Source: Streptomyces sp. NBC_01233 (GTDB taxonomy: Bacteria > Actinomycetota > Actinomycetes > Streptomycetales > Streptomycetaceae). From it: DNA of 64,000 bases. A program made the position numbers and the translations under genes. Below, one piece after another: positions 42,527-50,628 of this stretch. Location: contig NZ_CP108514.1 in NCBI RefSeq assembly GCF_035989305.1, positions 4,503,501 through 4,567,500 on the forward strand, given 5' to 3'. The notes under the pieces are model-generated. The model was not told the origin of the DNA. It was given only the letters and a program-made list of their open reading frames with translations, and did no database searches. The first letter of the stretch is position 1; every line of letters begins with the position of its first letter.

Positions 42527-44300
42527 CTCTGTACTTCGCGGGTAGTTCGTTCAGGTCTCTGGCCAGCGGGGATGTGTGGGTTCCAGGCCGAGGAGGTCGA
42601 GGAGGTGGAGCTGGATGCCCCGGGTGATGGCGATGACGGGTGGGTCGGTGGCGCTGCCGACCCGTAGCCGCAGGTCGGACAGGTGGTAGAGGATCATCCG
42701 GCCGGTGGGCCGCACCCTCTGGTTGCCGGGGTAGAGCCCCTGCATCTTCTGGTCGCCGCCGAGGGCTCGGCGGACCTGGCGTTCGATCAGGCAGAACAGC
42801 AGCAGGGCCAGGCAGATCACTGTGATCAGTGCGGCGACGCGTTTGTTGTCCTGCACGAAGACAGGGGTGACGGCCAGGGGGCCCTTGAAGTCGCTGTATC
42901 GGCGCTCGACGGTGCCCTGGCCTTTGTGGCGGCGTAGTACTTCGCCGGGATCGGCCTGTTCGGGGGTGAGGGTGGTCAGCAGCGCGTACCAGCCGTCGAC
43001 GGCGGCTTCGGCCTGGAGCACGTCCTGATCGAAGTGCCAGGACAGGGCGGGCCGTCCGGTTTCGTCGGTGGTGATCTCGGTGTGCAGGCAGCCGGAGACC
43101 CGGCGGGTGCGGGTGATCACGCCGAGGCGTGCGGCGATCTTCTCTGCGGTGCTGTAGTAGCGGCCGCCGGCAGAGTGCTGGAGCTTGTCGAGGTCTTCGC
43201 GGGCCTTGGCCAGGCGTTTCTCGCGGGCCCGCTGCTGGCCTTTGGCGTTGCCGGTGGAGTGCACCAGGATCCGGCGTACCTGGAGCGGGGGATCGCTCTT
43301 GCGGGGCCCGGTCACAAGGTGGATGTCTTCCAGGACCCGGTAGGTCTCACGCGCTGCGGCGGGGGTGTTCTCGTCGCGGGCGGGGGTGTAGTCCACGACG
43401 GTGGCCGTCTCGAGGTCGAGGGCGGCGTAGACGGCGTCGTCGACCCTGGAAGCGGGGGCCGGGGCGATGAAATCGGTCCCGGCCCCGATCAGGGCGGTGA
43501 CGTTGCCGTATGAGATCAGCTTGGAGTCGGCGATCAGCAGGAACTTCTTCGGTCCGGCCATCGCGCGCAGAGCGTTCATGGTGCCGGTGATCTGGGAGAT
43601 CTCCGCGGCTCCGCCGTCGATGACGCGGGACAGCAGGGGGATACCGCCGTCGCCGGTCACCGCCAGGCCGGTCTGGATCTGCTTGAGGTCGTAGCGGCGG
43701 TCCTTGGGATGGCCGTGTCTGATGCGGGGATACTCCTCGTCCTGGTCATCGGCCGGGTAGGCGCCGTAGAGCGACATGGATGTCATGTCCCAGTGGAACG
43801 TGGACACATCGATGCCGAACTCGCCGATCGCCTGGGCCCCGATGCTGTCGGTGAGCTCTCTCAGCCGCGGGGCGATGGCGTCCAGGGCCCGGCCCAGACG
43901 GTCGTCGTTGAGCAGTTCCGCCTCAATTCCGAATACTTCTTCCACCGCCCACTCCCGGGCCCAGCGGTCCACCCGCCACAGGGGTGCGGGTGCGGTCAGC
44001 CGGTTGGCCACCAGCACCTCGATGACCTGGCCGTGCGTCACATGGGCGATGTCGCGGCCCGGGCACAGCCGGTCGACGGTCCCGGCCACATCAAGCCGGC
44101 GCAGAAACTCGGCAGCGACAGGCAGAGCGCCCAGACGCTTCTCCACCACGGAGGTGACCACACATTCCATGCGCGGGCGCACCGTCCGCAGCCGTGGGGA
44201 CCGGGAAGACTTCGTCACACCCGGATCAACACAGCCACCCCCGGACCGGACACGGCCAGACACCAACTCCACCTGACTCAGCCACCCGCGAAGTACGGAT
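42527..44300 (-). mobile_element. IS1634-type insertion sequence (1774 bp)
   Basis: The ends are CTCTGTACTTCGCGGGTAG at 42527 and, reversed from 44300, ATCCGTACTTCGCGGGTGG, sharing a 13-bp perfect core. CTAG flanks both sides (42523-42526, 44301-44304). The element lies in the gap between cydA and the cyclophilin-like gene, 57 bp beyond the Rex operator. Confidence 0.87.
42551..44218 (-). CDS. IS1634-family (IS4-related) transposase
   Basis: The transposase of about 555 residues has a DDE core: IDVSTFHWDMTSMSLYG, KKFLLIADSKLISYG and a C-terminal GQGTVERRYSDFKGPLAVTPV with the Glu. The C-terminus (DNKRVAALITVICLALLLFC, then LRRVGSATDPP-like region) is family-typical. The open frame extends past the IS end, so a start inside the element is needed: GTG 44218 (VTKSSRSP) or ATG 44170 (MECVVTSVVEKRLG). 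No frameshift is seen, so the element may be active. Confidence 0.85.
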   Translation of the reverse strand: MTKSSRSPRLRTVRPRMECVVTSVVEKRLGALPVAAEFLRRLDVAGTVDRLCPGRDIAHVTHGQVIEVLVANRLTAPAPLWRVDRWAREWAVEEVFGIEAELLNDDRLGRALDAIAPRLRELTDSIGAQAIGEFGIDVSTFHWDMTSMSLYGAYPADDQDEEYPRIRHGHPKDRRYDLKQIQTGLAVTGDGGIPLLSRVIDGGAAEISQITGTMNALRAMAGPKKFLLIADSKLISYGNVTALIGAGTDFIAPAPASRVDDAVYAALDLETATVVDYTPARDENTPAAARETYRVLEDIHLVTGPRKSDPPLQVRRILVHSTGNAKGQQRAREKRLAKAREDLDKLQHSAGGRYYSTAEKIAARLGVITRTRRVSGCLHTEITTDETGRPALSWHFDQDVLQAEAAVDGWYALLTTLTPEQADPGEVLRRHKGQGTVERRYSDFKGPLAVTPVFVQDNKRVAALITVICLALLLFCLIERQVRRALGGDQKMQGLYPGNQRVRPTGRMILYHLSDLRLRVGSATDPPVIAITRGIQLHLLDLLGLEPTHPRWPET

Positions 44301-44310
44301 CTAGCCAATC

Positions 44311-44331
44311 CATTCAACAGATTGTTGAATG
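44311..44331. promoter_or_regulatory. Operator-like palindrome over the start of the cyclophilin-like gene
   Basis: CATTCAACA and TGTTGAATG form a perfect 9-bp inverted repeat around GAT, ending at the ATG (44329). It resembles GntR-family operators in size and symmetry. The IS1634 end is 10 bp away. Confidence 0.6.
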
Positions 44332-44706
44332 CGGCTCATGCAGATACGGATTTCCTGGCCTGCGGGCCAGCTCACCGCGACCCTTGACGAGACCCCGACC
44401 AGCAAGGCGCTGGCCGAGGCCCTTCCGATCTCCGCCTCCGCGAACACCTGGGGCGAGGAGGTCTACTTCGGCACCGGCGTCTCCGTGGCCCTGGAACACG
44501 AAGCCCGGCAGGTCGTCGAGCCGGGCACGGTCGCGTTCTGGACCGAGGGCGACGCGCTCGCGCTGCCCTACGGCCCCACGCCCATCTCGCGCGGAGGCGA
44601 GAGCCGCCTGGCGAGCCCGTGCAACGTGCTCGGCTCGTTCGACGGCGACCCCCGCCTGCTCTCCACCGTCCGCGACGGCGATCCCATCCGCGTGGAACTG
44701 GCCTGA
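44329..44706 (+). CDS. Cyclophilin-like fold protein (DUF3830/DUF369-type)
   Basis: The 125-residue protein has the small beta-barrel pattern of bacterial cyclophilin-like proteins: RISWPAGQLTATLDETPTSKAL at the start, WGEEVYFGTGVSV, GTVAFWTEGDALALPYGPTP and a final DGDPIRVELA. Such proteins lack proven prolyl-isomerase activity. ATG 44329 or ATG 44338 could be used. The start is inside an operator-like palindrome and the IS ends 28 bp upstream, so the native promoter was probably displaced; expression may now come from the IS or be lost. Confidence 0.82.
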   Translation: MRLMQIRISWPAGQLTATLDETPTSKALAEALPISASANTWGEEVYFGTGVSVALEHEARQVVEPGTVAFWTEGDALALPYGPTPISRGGESRLASPCNVLGSFDGDPRLLSTVRDGDPIRVELA

Positions 44707-44726
44707 CCGGCCCCGACGGGGTCCGG
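44707..44726. terminator. Small GC hairpin between convergent genes
   Basis: CCGGCCCC and GGGGTCCGG pair around GACG with one mismatch, directly after the cyclophilin-like stop and before the end of the aminotransferase gene. Confidence 0.45.
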
Positions 44727-44748
44727 CCGCCAGGACAGCCGCGGCCGC

Positions 44749-45828
44749 CTACAGCTCCTTGAAGAAGGCCTCCGCCGTGTGCAGGAAGAGGTCGTTCGCC
44801 TCGGTCTCACCGATCGTGACCCGCAGGCCCTCGCCCGCGAAGGGCCGGACCACCACACCGGCCTTCTCGCAGGCCGCCGCGAACTCGGCGGTCCGCTCCC
44901 CCAGCCGCATCCACACGAAGTTCGCCTGGGTGTCCGGCACGGACCAGCCCTGGGCGAGCAGCGTCTCGTGCACCCGCGCACGCTCGCCCACCAGCGCCCC
45001 GACGCGGCCCATCAGCTCGTCCTCGGCGCGCAGCGAGGCCACCGCCGCGTCCTGCGCGAGCTGGCTGACGCCGAACGGCATCGCCGTCTTGCGCAGCGCC
45101 GCGGCCACCGGCTCGTGCGCGATGGCGAAGCCGACCCGCAGGCCGGCCAGGCCGTACGCCTTGGAGAACGTACGCAGCACGGCCACGTTCGGCCGGTCGC
45201 GGTAGAGCGCGACGCCGTCCGGGACGTCGGTGTCGCGCACGAACTCGCGGTACGCCTCGTCCAGGACCACCAGGACGTCCGACGGCACCCGGTCCAGGAA
45301 CCGCTCCAGCTCGGCGCGGCGCACGGCCGTGCCGGTGGGGTTGTTCGGGTTGCAGACGAAGATCAGCCGGGTCCGGTCGGTGATCGCCGCAGCCATCGCG
45401 TCCAGGTCGTGCACGTCGCCGTCGGTCAGCGGGACCTGCACCGAGGTCGCGCCCGAGATCTGCGTGAGGATCGGGTACGCCTCGAAGGAGCGCCAGGCGT
45501 AGATCACCTCGTCGCCCGGGCCGGCCGCCGCCTGGATCAGGGACTGGGCCACACCCACCGAGCCGGTGCCCGTGGCGATGTGCTCGACCGGCACCCCGAA
45601 GCGCTCGGCGAGCTCGTTCACGAGGCCGGTGCAGGCCATGTCGGGGTACCGGTTGAAGCTGCCGGCCGCCGAGACCGCGGTCTCCAGCACCCCCGGCAGC
45701 GGCGGGTACGGGTTCTCGTTCGATGACAGCTTGTACGCGACGGGCCCTCCCGCGGCAGCCGGCTTCCCGGGCTTGTACGTCGGAATGCCATCCAGCTCGG
45801 CGCGCAGCTTCGGGCTCTTCTCGCTCAC
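44749..45828 (-). CDS. hisC: Histidinol-phosphate / aromatic aminotransferase (HisC-like)
   Basis: The 359-residue PLP enzyme is of fold type I, class II aminotransferase. Key elements are [13 protein letters not shown] near residue 35, [28 protein letters not shown] and [15 protein letters not shown] with the PLP Lys. It converts histidinol phosphate or an aromatic keto acid with glutamate. It is not in a his operon here, so a phenylalanine/aromatic role (Pat-type) is as likely as a HisC role. GTG start at 45828. It diverges from the LacI gene across a 361-bp gap. Confidence 0.88.
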   Translation of the reverse strand: MSEKSPKLRAELDGIPTYKPGKPAAAGGPVAYKLSSNENPYPPLPGVLETAVSAAGSFNRYPDMACTGLVNELAERFGVPVEHIATGTGSVGVAQSLIQAAAGPGDEVIYAWRSFEAYPILTQISGATSVQVPLTDGDVHDLDAMAAAITDRTRLIFVCNPNNPTGTAVRRAELERFLDRVPSDVLVVLDEAYREFVRDTDVPDGVALYRDRPNVAVLRTFSKAYGLAGLRVGFAIAHEPVAAALRKTAMPFGVSQLAQDAAVASLRAEDELMGRVGALVGERARVHETLLAQGWSVPDTQANFVWMRLGERTAEFAAACEKAGVVVRPFAGEGLRVTIGETEANDLFLHTAEAFFKEL

Positions 45829-45935
45829 CGCAGGTCCTCCTCGACCGTCCCGTACGACGTCGCCGTCGACTCAATACTGCTCACCTTATGAGGATTCCGC
45901 CGTTCCGAGAATGGGGGCGCCTGGAATGCGGGGGA

Positions 45936-45957
45936 GCGCGCGCATATATGCGCGCGC
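45936..45957. promoter_or_regulatory. 22-bp perfect palindrome in the hisC-lacI gap
   Basis: GCGCGCGCATA and its exact complement TATGCGCGCGC are adjacent with no loop. The 361-bp gap 45829-46189 has no confident gene; it carries this palindrome and the one at 46135. Confidence 0.5.
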
Positions 45958-46134
45958 CGGTGGCCTGCGCCGTGGCGCGCGTCCCTCGTGCAGGTGAGTT
46001 GAGACCGTCCCGAGACCACACCGTTTTGGCATGCCCGGACCCGCCAACAAGCCCCACCCTCACTCTAAGCGATCAAATACCTTCATTTCCAAGGTCATTG
46101 GGGGTGGCGAACCATGCAGAATCGTGCCTGTCAA

Positions 46135-46152
46135 CGGGTGCATATGCACCCG
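46135..46152. promoter_or_regulatory. 18-bp palindrome upstream of the LacI-family gene (candidate operator)
   Basis: CGGGTGCATATGCACCCG is a perfect palindrome ending 37 bp before the ATG at 46190. LacI-family regulators often bind such sites at their own promoter. The centre is AT rather than the usual CG, so this is tentative. Confidence 0.5.
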
Positions 46153-46189
46153 GACCACCCACCCCACCGAGCCCTACTATCGGCTCGCC

Positions 46190-47305
46190 ATGACAGCAGC
46201 AGGGAAGCATCAGGTGAGCCGGACCGAGACCACCCGGCGGGCCGCCGGCCGACAGGGCCGGGCAGGCATCAGGGACGTGGCCGCCGCGGCGGGCGTCTCC
46301 ATCACAACCGTCTCCGACGCGCTCAATGGCAAGGGACGGCTGCCCGACGCCACCCGCCGCCACGTTCGCGAGGTGGCCGACCGGCTGGGCTACCGCCCGT
46401 CGGCCGCCGCCCGCACCCTCCGTACCGGCAAGTCGGGCCTCATCGGCCTGACCGTGACGACGTACGGGGATGAACCTTTCACCTTCACCGAATTCGCCTA
46501 CTTCGCCGAGATGGCCAGGGCCGCCACCTCCGCCGCGCTCGCCCGCGGCTACGCCCTCGTCATCCTCCCCGCCACCTCCCGCCACGACGTGTGGTCCAAC
46601 GTCGCCCTCGACGGCACCGTCGTCATCGACCCCTCCGACCACGATCCCGTCGTCACCGAACTGGTCCGCCAAGGTCTGCCCGTGGTCTCCGACGGCCGCC
46701 CCGCAGGCTCCCTCCCCGTCACCGCCTGGGTCGACAACGACCACGAGGCCGCCGTACTCGGCCTGCTCGACCACCTCGCCGCCGCCGGCGCCCGCCGGAT
46801 CGGGCTGCTGACCGGCACCACCACCGACACGTACACCCGGCTCTCCACCACCGCCTACCTCAACTGGTGCGAGCGCGTCGGCCAGGACCCCGTCTACGAG
46901 TCCTACCCCGCCCACGACCCGTGCGCGGGCGCCGTCGCCGCCGACCGGCTCCTCGCCCGACCCGACCGGCCCGACGCCGTCTACGGGCTCTTCGACCCCA
47001 ACGGCACCGATCTGCTCGCCGCCGCCCGGCGCTACGGCCTGCGCGTCCCCGAGGACCTGCTGCTCGTGTGCTGCAGCGAGTCCACCGTCTACGCCAACAC
47101 CGAACCGCCCATCACCACCCTCTCCCTCAAACCGCGCCGCATCGGCACCGCCGTCGTGCAATTGCTCATCGACGCGATCGAGGGAGTGGACACCGGACGC
47201 CCCGTCGAACAGGTCGTCCCGACCGAGCTCATCATCCGTACGTCGTCGCAGCGCAGGCAGCCCCGAACGACCGTCAGCCCACCCCGTTCCCCGGCCAAGG
47301 ACTGA
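46190..47305 (+). CDS. LacI-family transcriptional regulator
   Basis: The 371-residue regulator has a LacI HTH (GIRDVAAAAGVSITTVSDALN, then the hinge region RTLRTGKSGLIGLTV) and a periplasmic-binding-protein-like effector domain (about 80-345) ending in the usual IGTAVVQLLIDAIEG. ATG 46190 was chosen; the frame is open upstream without family similarity. No sugar transporter is adjacent, so the inducer cannot be guessed. It may regulate itself through the palindrome at 46135. Confidence 0.9.
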   Translation: MTAAGKHQVSRTETTRRAAGRQGRAGIRDVAAAAGVSITTVSDALNGKGRLPDATRRHVREVADRLGYRPSAAARTLRTGKSGLIGLTVTTYGDEPFTFTEFAYFAEMARAATSAALARGYALVILPATSRHDVWSNVALDGTVVIDPSDHDPVVTELVRQGLPVVSDGRPAGSLPVTAWVDNDHEAAVLGLLDHLAAAGARRIGLLTGTTTDTYTRLSTTAYLNWCERVGQDPVYESYPAHDPCAGAVAADRLLARPDRPDAVYGLFDPNGTDLLAAARRYGLRVPEDLLLVCCSESTVYANTEPPITTLSLKPRRIGTAVVQLLIDAIEGVDTGRPVEQVVPTELIIRTSSQRRQPRTTVSPPRSPAKD

Positions 47306-47467
47306 CCGCCAGACCGTCCGGTCGGCCTGCCGACGACCGGGCCCAGCATTTCAGCAACACCGATATCGGTAGAAAGCGGTAGGAACAATCGGCTCCGCAA
47401 AGGATTCACCACCCCTGGTGCGTCACAGAGCGCGAGCCGCATTCCTATGATGGGCGCACGACATCAC

Positions 47468-47498
47468 GGACCCTCCTCCCCGGAGGTCAGGAGGGTCC
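47468..47498 (+). promoter_or_regulatory. Hairpin in the leader of the metallophosphoesterase gene
   Basis: GGACCCTCCT (47468-47477) and AGGAGGGTCC (47489-47498) form a perfect 10-bp stem 38 bp before the ATG at 47536. The second arm includes AGGAGG, so it could hide a ribosome site or act as a terminator. Confidence 0.45.
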
Positions 47499-47535
47499 GC
47501 AGGTGTACGGCAGCGCGACGGTGGTGGAGGGGTCG

Positions 47536-48759
47536 ATGACTCAGGGGGCCGGTCAGGGACCCGCGATGCGGACGGACACGCTGCGGGACTTCCGGGTTCC
47601 AGTCACCGAACCCGCCGCGTACGCCGTATCCGCCGGGCATCCCGGCGAGGCTCCCGTGTACGGCGAGTACCCGGCGTACTACGACGACGACGCACCGGCC
47701 GTGCCCCCGCAGCCCGGCTACGCGCCGGCGCCCGCCGCACCGCCCGCCCCGCCGTCGGCCGCACCGCCGGCCTCGCGTCCCGTGCACGCGACGAGCCACA
47801 CCCCCGAGGAAGACGACTTCGAGGGCTACACCCCGACCCACCGCGACCTGCCGATCATCGGCCGCGGCGCCCTCGGCGGCCCCGGCGACACCGTGCAGGT
47901 CCAGTACGTCCCGCCGGAGGCCGCGTCCGACGGCCCCGGCCCGCTCTACGTCGTCGGCGACGTCCACGGCTACCTCGACGAACTGGTCACCGAACTCCAC
48001 GCCCAGGGCCTCATCGACACGGAACGCCGCTGGTCCGCCGGCAACGCCCGGCTCTGGTTCCTCGGCGACTTCACCGACCGCGGCCCCGACGGCATCGGCG
48101 TCATCGACCTCGTCATGCGGCTGTCCGCCGAGGCCGCGGCCGCCGGCGGCTACTGCAAGGCCCTGATGGGCAACCACGAGCTGCTGCTCATCGGCGCCAA
48201 GCGGTTCGGCGACACCCCCGTCGTCTCCGGCGCCGGCACCGCCACCTTCCAGGCCGCGTGGCTCCTCAACGGCGGCCAGCGCTCCGACATGGAGCGCCTG
48301 CAGGACGTACACCTGCAATGGATGTCGCGGCTGGACGCGGCCGTCCTGGAGGAGGGCCACCTGCTGCTGCACTCCGACACCACGGCCTACCTCGACTACG
48401 GCGACTCCATCGAGGACGTCAACGACACCATCCACGAGCTCCTCAACCGGGGCGACGCCGACATCACTTGGGACCTCTTCCGCAAGTTCACCAAGCGGTT
48501 CGCCTTCCGCGACGAGGGGACCGGCCCGCAGGCCGTGCGCGAACTGCTCGGCACCTACGGCGGCAGCCGCGTCGTGCACGGACACAGTCCCATCCCGTAC
48601 CTGCTCGGCGAGGTGGGCACCGAGGACGGGGACGAGACGCGAGGCCCGGAGGCCGTGGACGGCCCGCACGTGTACGCGGAAGGGCTCGCCATCGCGATGG
48701 ACGGCGGGGTGACGATGGCGGGCAAACTGCTCGTCGTGCAACTTCCCTTGAACGACTGA
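47536..48759 (+). CDS. Calcineurin-like metallophosphoesterase
   Basis: The 407-residue protein has a Pro/Ala/Tyr-rich disordered N-terminus (about 1-135: PGEAPVYGEYPAYY, PAPAAPPAPPSAAPP) and a PPP/MPE catalytic domain with VVGDVHGY, FLGDFTDRGPD, LMGNHE, LLHSDTT and VVHGHSP. All metal ligands are visible. It could be a protein Ser/Thr phosphatase or an ApaH-like enzyme. ATG 47536 is preferred for GGAGGGG upstream; a GTG at 47503 would add 11 residues. Confidence 0.9.
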   Translation: MTQGAGQGPAMRTDTLRDFRVPVTEPAAYAVSAGHPGEAPVYGEYPAYYDDDAPAVPPQPGYAPAPAAPPAPPSAAPPASRPVHATSHTPEEDDFEGYTPTHRDLPIIGRGALGGPGDTVQVQYVPPEAASDGPGPLYVVGDVHGYLDELVTELHAQGLIDTERRWSAGNARLWFLGDFTDRGPDGIGVIDLVMRLSAEAAAAGGYCKALMGNHELLLIGAKRFGDTPVVSGAGTATFQAAWLLNGGQRSDMERLQDVHLQWMSRLDAAVLEEGHLLLHSDTTAYLDYGDSIEDVNDTIHELLNRGDADITWDLFRKFTKRFAFRDEGTGPQAVRELLGTYGGSRVVHGHSPIPYLLGEVGTEDGDETRGPEAVDGPHVYAEGLAIAMDGGVTMAGKLLVVQLPLND

Positions 48760-48914
48760 GGTTTGTAACCAAGGGGGTATTTCCGGAAAGCCCCTGTCAC
48801 GGCGTGGTTCGGGCGCTCTACCATCGCACTATCCGTAGCAGGCTCTCCTCCGTTTGTGCCGGTGCCCCGTTCTACGCGGGGATACCGGCTTCTACGGAGC
48901 ATCGGGGGATGCAC

Positions 48915-49727
48915 ATGACCAGCGCTCCGCACCTGCTGACCGAAGACCGACCGGAGTTCGATCGTCTCCTCGACGAGGCGCTGCGCACCGCGAGCGAACG
49001 GCCCGAGCTCGCCACCCTCGGCGAACGGCTGAACGCCGAACAGCTGCGCACCATGGCCCAGGGGGCCAGTGCGCTGCTGGCGGCCGCGGCCGCCGCCGAG
49101 TACGGCCACTACGTGAAGGTCCGCGAGGAACGACGCGACGAGGCGCTGTCCACACCCGGCACCACGGGGGACGAGGACGGCGGGCAGGGCATGGGCGGCG
49201 GCGCGGGAGTCAGCGCCGTGGTCGCGGTCCTCGCGCCCGTCCTGGCGGGCACCGCCATGCTGATCTTCCTGCTCGTCGGCTACAGCCTCAAGCTGATCGA
49301 GCCCGAACCCGCCTTCGCCGAGACCATGCTGACGGCGGGCTGGCTGTTCGGCGCGCTCACCGTGGCCGCGCTGCTCTTCGCGGTGATCGGGCTGCTGGTG
49401 ACGGCCGTCCGCAACAGCGCGACCGAGGTGGTGGCGGACGAGACCGAGGCGGTACCCGACGAGGTGGCGCGGGCCCGCGAGGCCTGGCGGCACGCGCTGC
49501 TGGAGCGGGGCATCATGCCGTTCCTGCGGGACGCGCTGGCCGACCCGACTGCGGGGCCGGGCTTCCCGACCCCCAGGACGCCGGCGGCCGGGCGCATCCC
49601 CCACCTCGGATACACCCGGCCCGACTTCACCAGCCCTGGATCGCCCTCGGAGGGCCCCCGGCCCGGCTACACGCCCCCGGACTTCACCAGCCCGGACTTC
49701 GGCGGCCCGGAGAACCGGCCGCAGTAA
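48915..49727 (+). CDS. Membrane protein of unknown function with Pro-rich tail
   Basis: This 270-residue protein starts at ATG 48915, six bases after GGGGG (an ATG at 48909 is less well spaced). A helical cytosolic part (about 1-85) is followed by two membrane helices (about 95-118 and 130-155). The Pro-rich C-terminus has a repeated motif: YTRPDFTSPGS, YTPPDFTSPDFGG. I do not recognise a family beyond its being common in Streptomyces. It follows the phosphatase gene by 155 bp on the same strand; a hairpin (GCCGGT.../ACCGGC) lies at about 48859-48890 in the leader. Confidence 0.7.
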   Translation: MTSAPHLLTEDRPEFDRLLDEALRTASERPELATLGERLNAEQLRTMAQGASALLAAAAAAEYGHYVKVREERRDEALSTPGTTGDEDGGQGMGGGAGVSAVVAVLAPVLAGTAMLIFLLVGYSLKLIEPEPAFAETMLTAGWLFGALTVAALLFAVIGLLVTAVRNSATEVVADETEAVPDEVARAREAWRHALLERGIMPFLRDALADPTAGPGFPTPRTPAAGRIPHLGYTRPDFTSPGSPSEGPRPGYTPPDFTSPDFGGPENRPQ

Positions 49728-49747
49728 CCTCCGACCGGCCTCGCGCC

Positions 49748-50530
49748 CTACTTCATCTGCCGCGGCAGGTGGTTGGGGTCGGCGGGGCGGATCGGCGCGG
49801 CCGTTCCGGAAGCGGCCCGGCGGCGGACGTCCGGGTCACCCGGATCGGGCTGGGGCTCCGCCAGCCTCCACACCCCGTTGCACACGAGTTCGGTCGGGTC
49901 CTGGCCGTTGCCCGTATCCACGGTGCAGAAGGTCTCGTGGATGGCACCGCCCTCGGTCACCACCTGGATCACGAGGTTGCCGCCCTGATGCGCGACGGAG
50001 ACGCCACAGGCATCGGCCGGGTAGCTGTTGTCGGCATTGAGCGTGAGGTCGTACCAGGTCCAATCACCGACCGTGTTGCCCGTGAGGTCGCGGACCCCGA
50101 CGTAGGTGTTGGTGCCTCCCGGGATCACCGCCGTGAATTCGCGGCTCCCCTGGTCGCGGACGGAGTCGATGGACCTGCAGAGGGCCGGGCCCGGTTCGCC
50201 CTGCGGGCCCCTCGGGCCGCGCGGTCCGGGCGGTCCGGGCGGGCCCTGCTTGCCCTCCTCGCACCCGCCGCCACCGCGCGGGCCGGCCATGTTCCCGGCC
50301 GCCTGCAGACCCTTCTTCTTTTTGTTCGGCTTCGACTTGCACTCGTCACCGCCCGTCGGGCTCGCCGAGCTGACCGTGTCGGCCACCTGCATGCCCTGCG
50401 CTGCGGCGAACGCGGGGCTGGTGATGCCCACCATGACCAGGGCCAGCGACGCCAGGGTGCCGCCCTTGCGCCAGGTGCGCCGTCTCGGCAGCGGACCTGG
50501 AACTGACCTGGTCCTGTTTTCGGGGCTCAT
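49748..50530 (-). CDS. Secreted protein with a short collagen-like repeat
   Basis: The 260-residue protein has a signal peptide (about 20-43, ending FAAAQG). A Cys/Lys-rich segment (DECKSKPNKKKKG) precedes seven Gly-X-Y triplets (GPPGPPGPRGPRGPQGEPGP, about 94-114). A Cys-containing domain (about 115-225) with CRSIDSV, ADACGVS, ETFCTVD and ELVCNGVW suggests two disulfides, followed by a Pro/Arg tail. Seven triplets are too few for a stable triple helix by themselves, so the repeat may act in trimerisation or adhesion. The AAGGAG ribosome site follows a strong hairpin at 50555. Confidence 0.75.
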   Translation of the reverse strand: MSPENRTRSVPGPLPRRRTWRKGGTLASLALVMVGITSPAFAAAQGMQVADTVSSASPTGGDECKSKPNKKKKGLQAAGNMAGPRGGGGCEEGKQGPPGPPGPRGPRGPQGEPGPALCRSIDSVRDQGSREFTAVIPGGTNTYVGVRDLTGNTVGDWTWYDLTLNADNSYPADACGVSVAHQGGNLVIQVVTEGGAIHETFCTVDTGNGQDPTELVCNGVWRLAEPQPDPGDPDVRRRAASGTAAPIRPADPNHLPRQMK

Positions 50531-50554
50531 ATACGCCGCTCCTTCTCGAAAACG

Positions 50555-50580
50555 CGAGGGGGCCCGGTCGGGCCCCCTCG
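50555..50580 (-). terminator. 11-bp hairpin plus TTTT upstream of the collagen-like gene
   Basis: CGAGGGGGCCC pairs with GGGCCCCCTCG around GGTC. On the minus strand it is followed by CGTTTTC, like an intrinsic terminator, 25 bp before the collagen-like ATG. It could end an upstream transcript or act as an attenuator in the leader. Confidence 0.7.
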
Positions 50581-50628
50581 GTCATCGTGGGTATCGCGGT
50601 CGCAAGTGGCGGGGCGCCATGCAGATAA

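Noticed and set aside
47468..47498. Hairpin before the metallophosphoesterase gene as a riboswitch
   Set aside because: A single 10-bp stem without any conserved aptamer elements does not support a riboswitch call.
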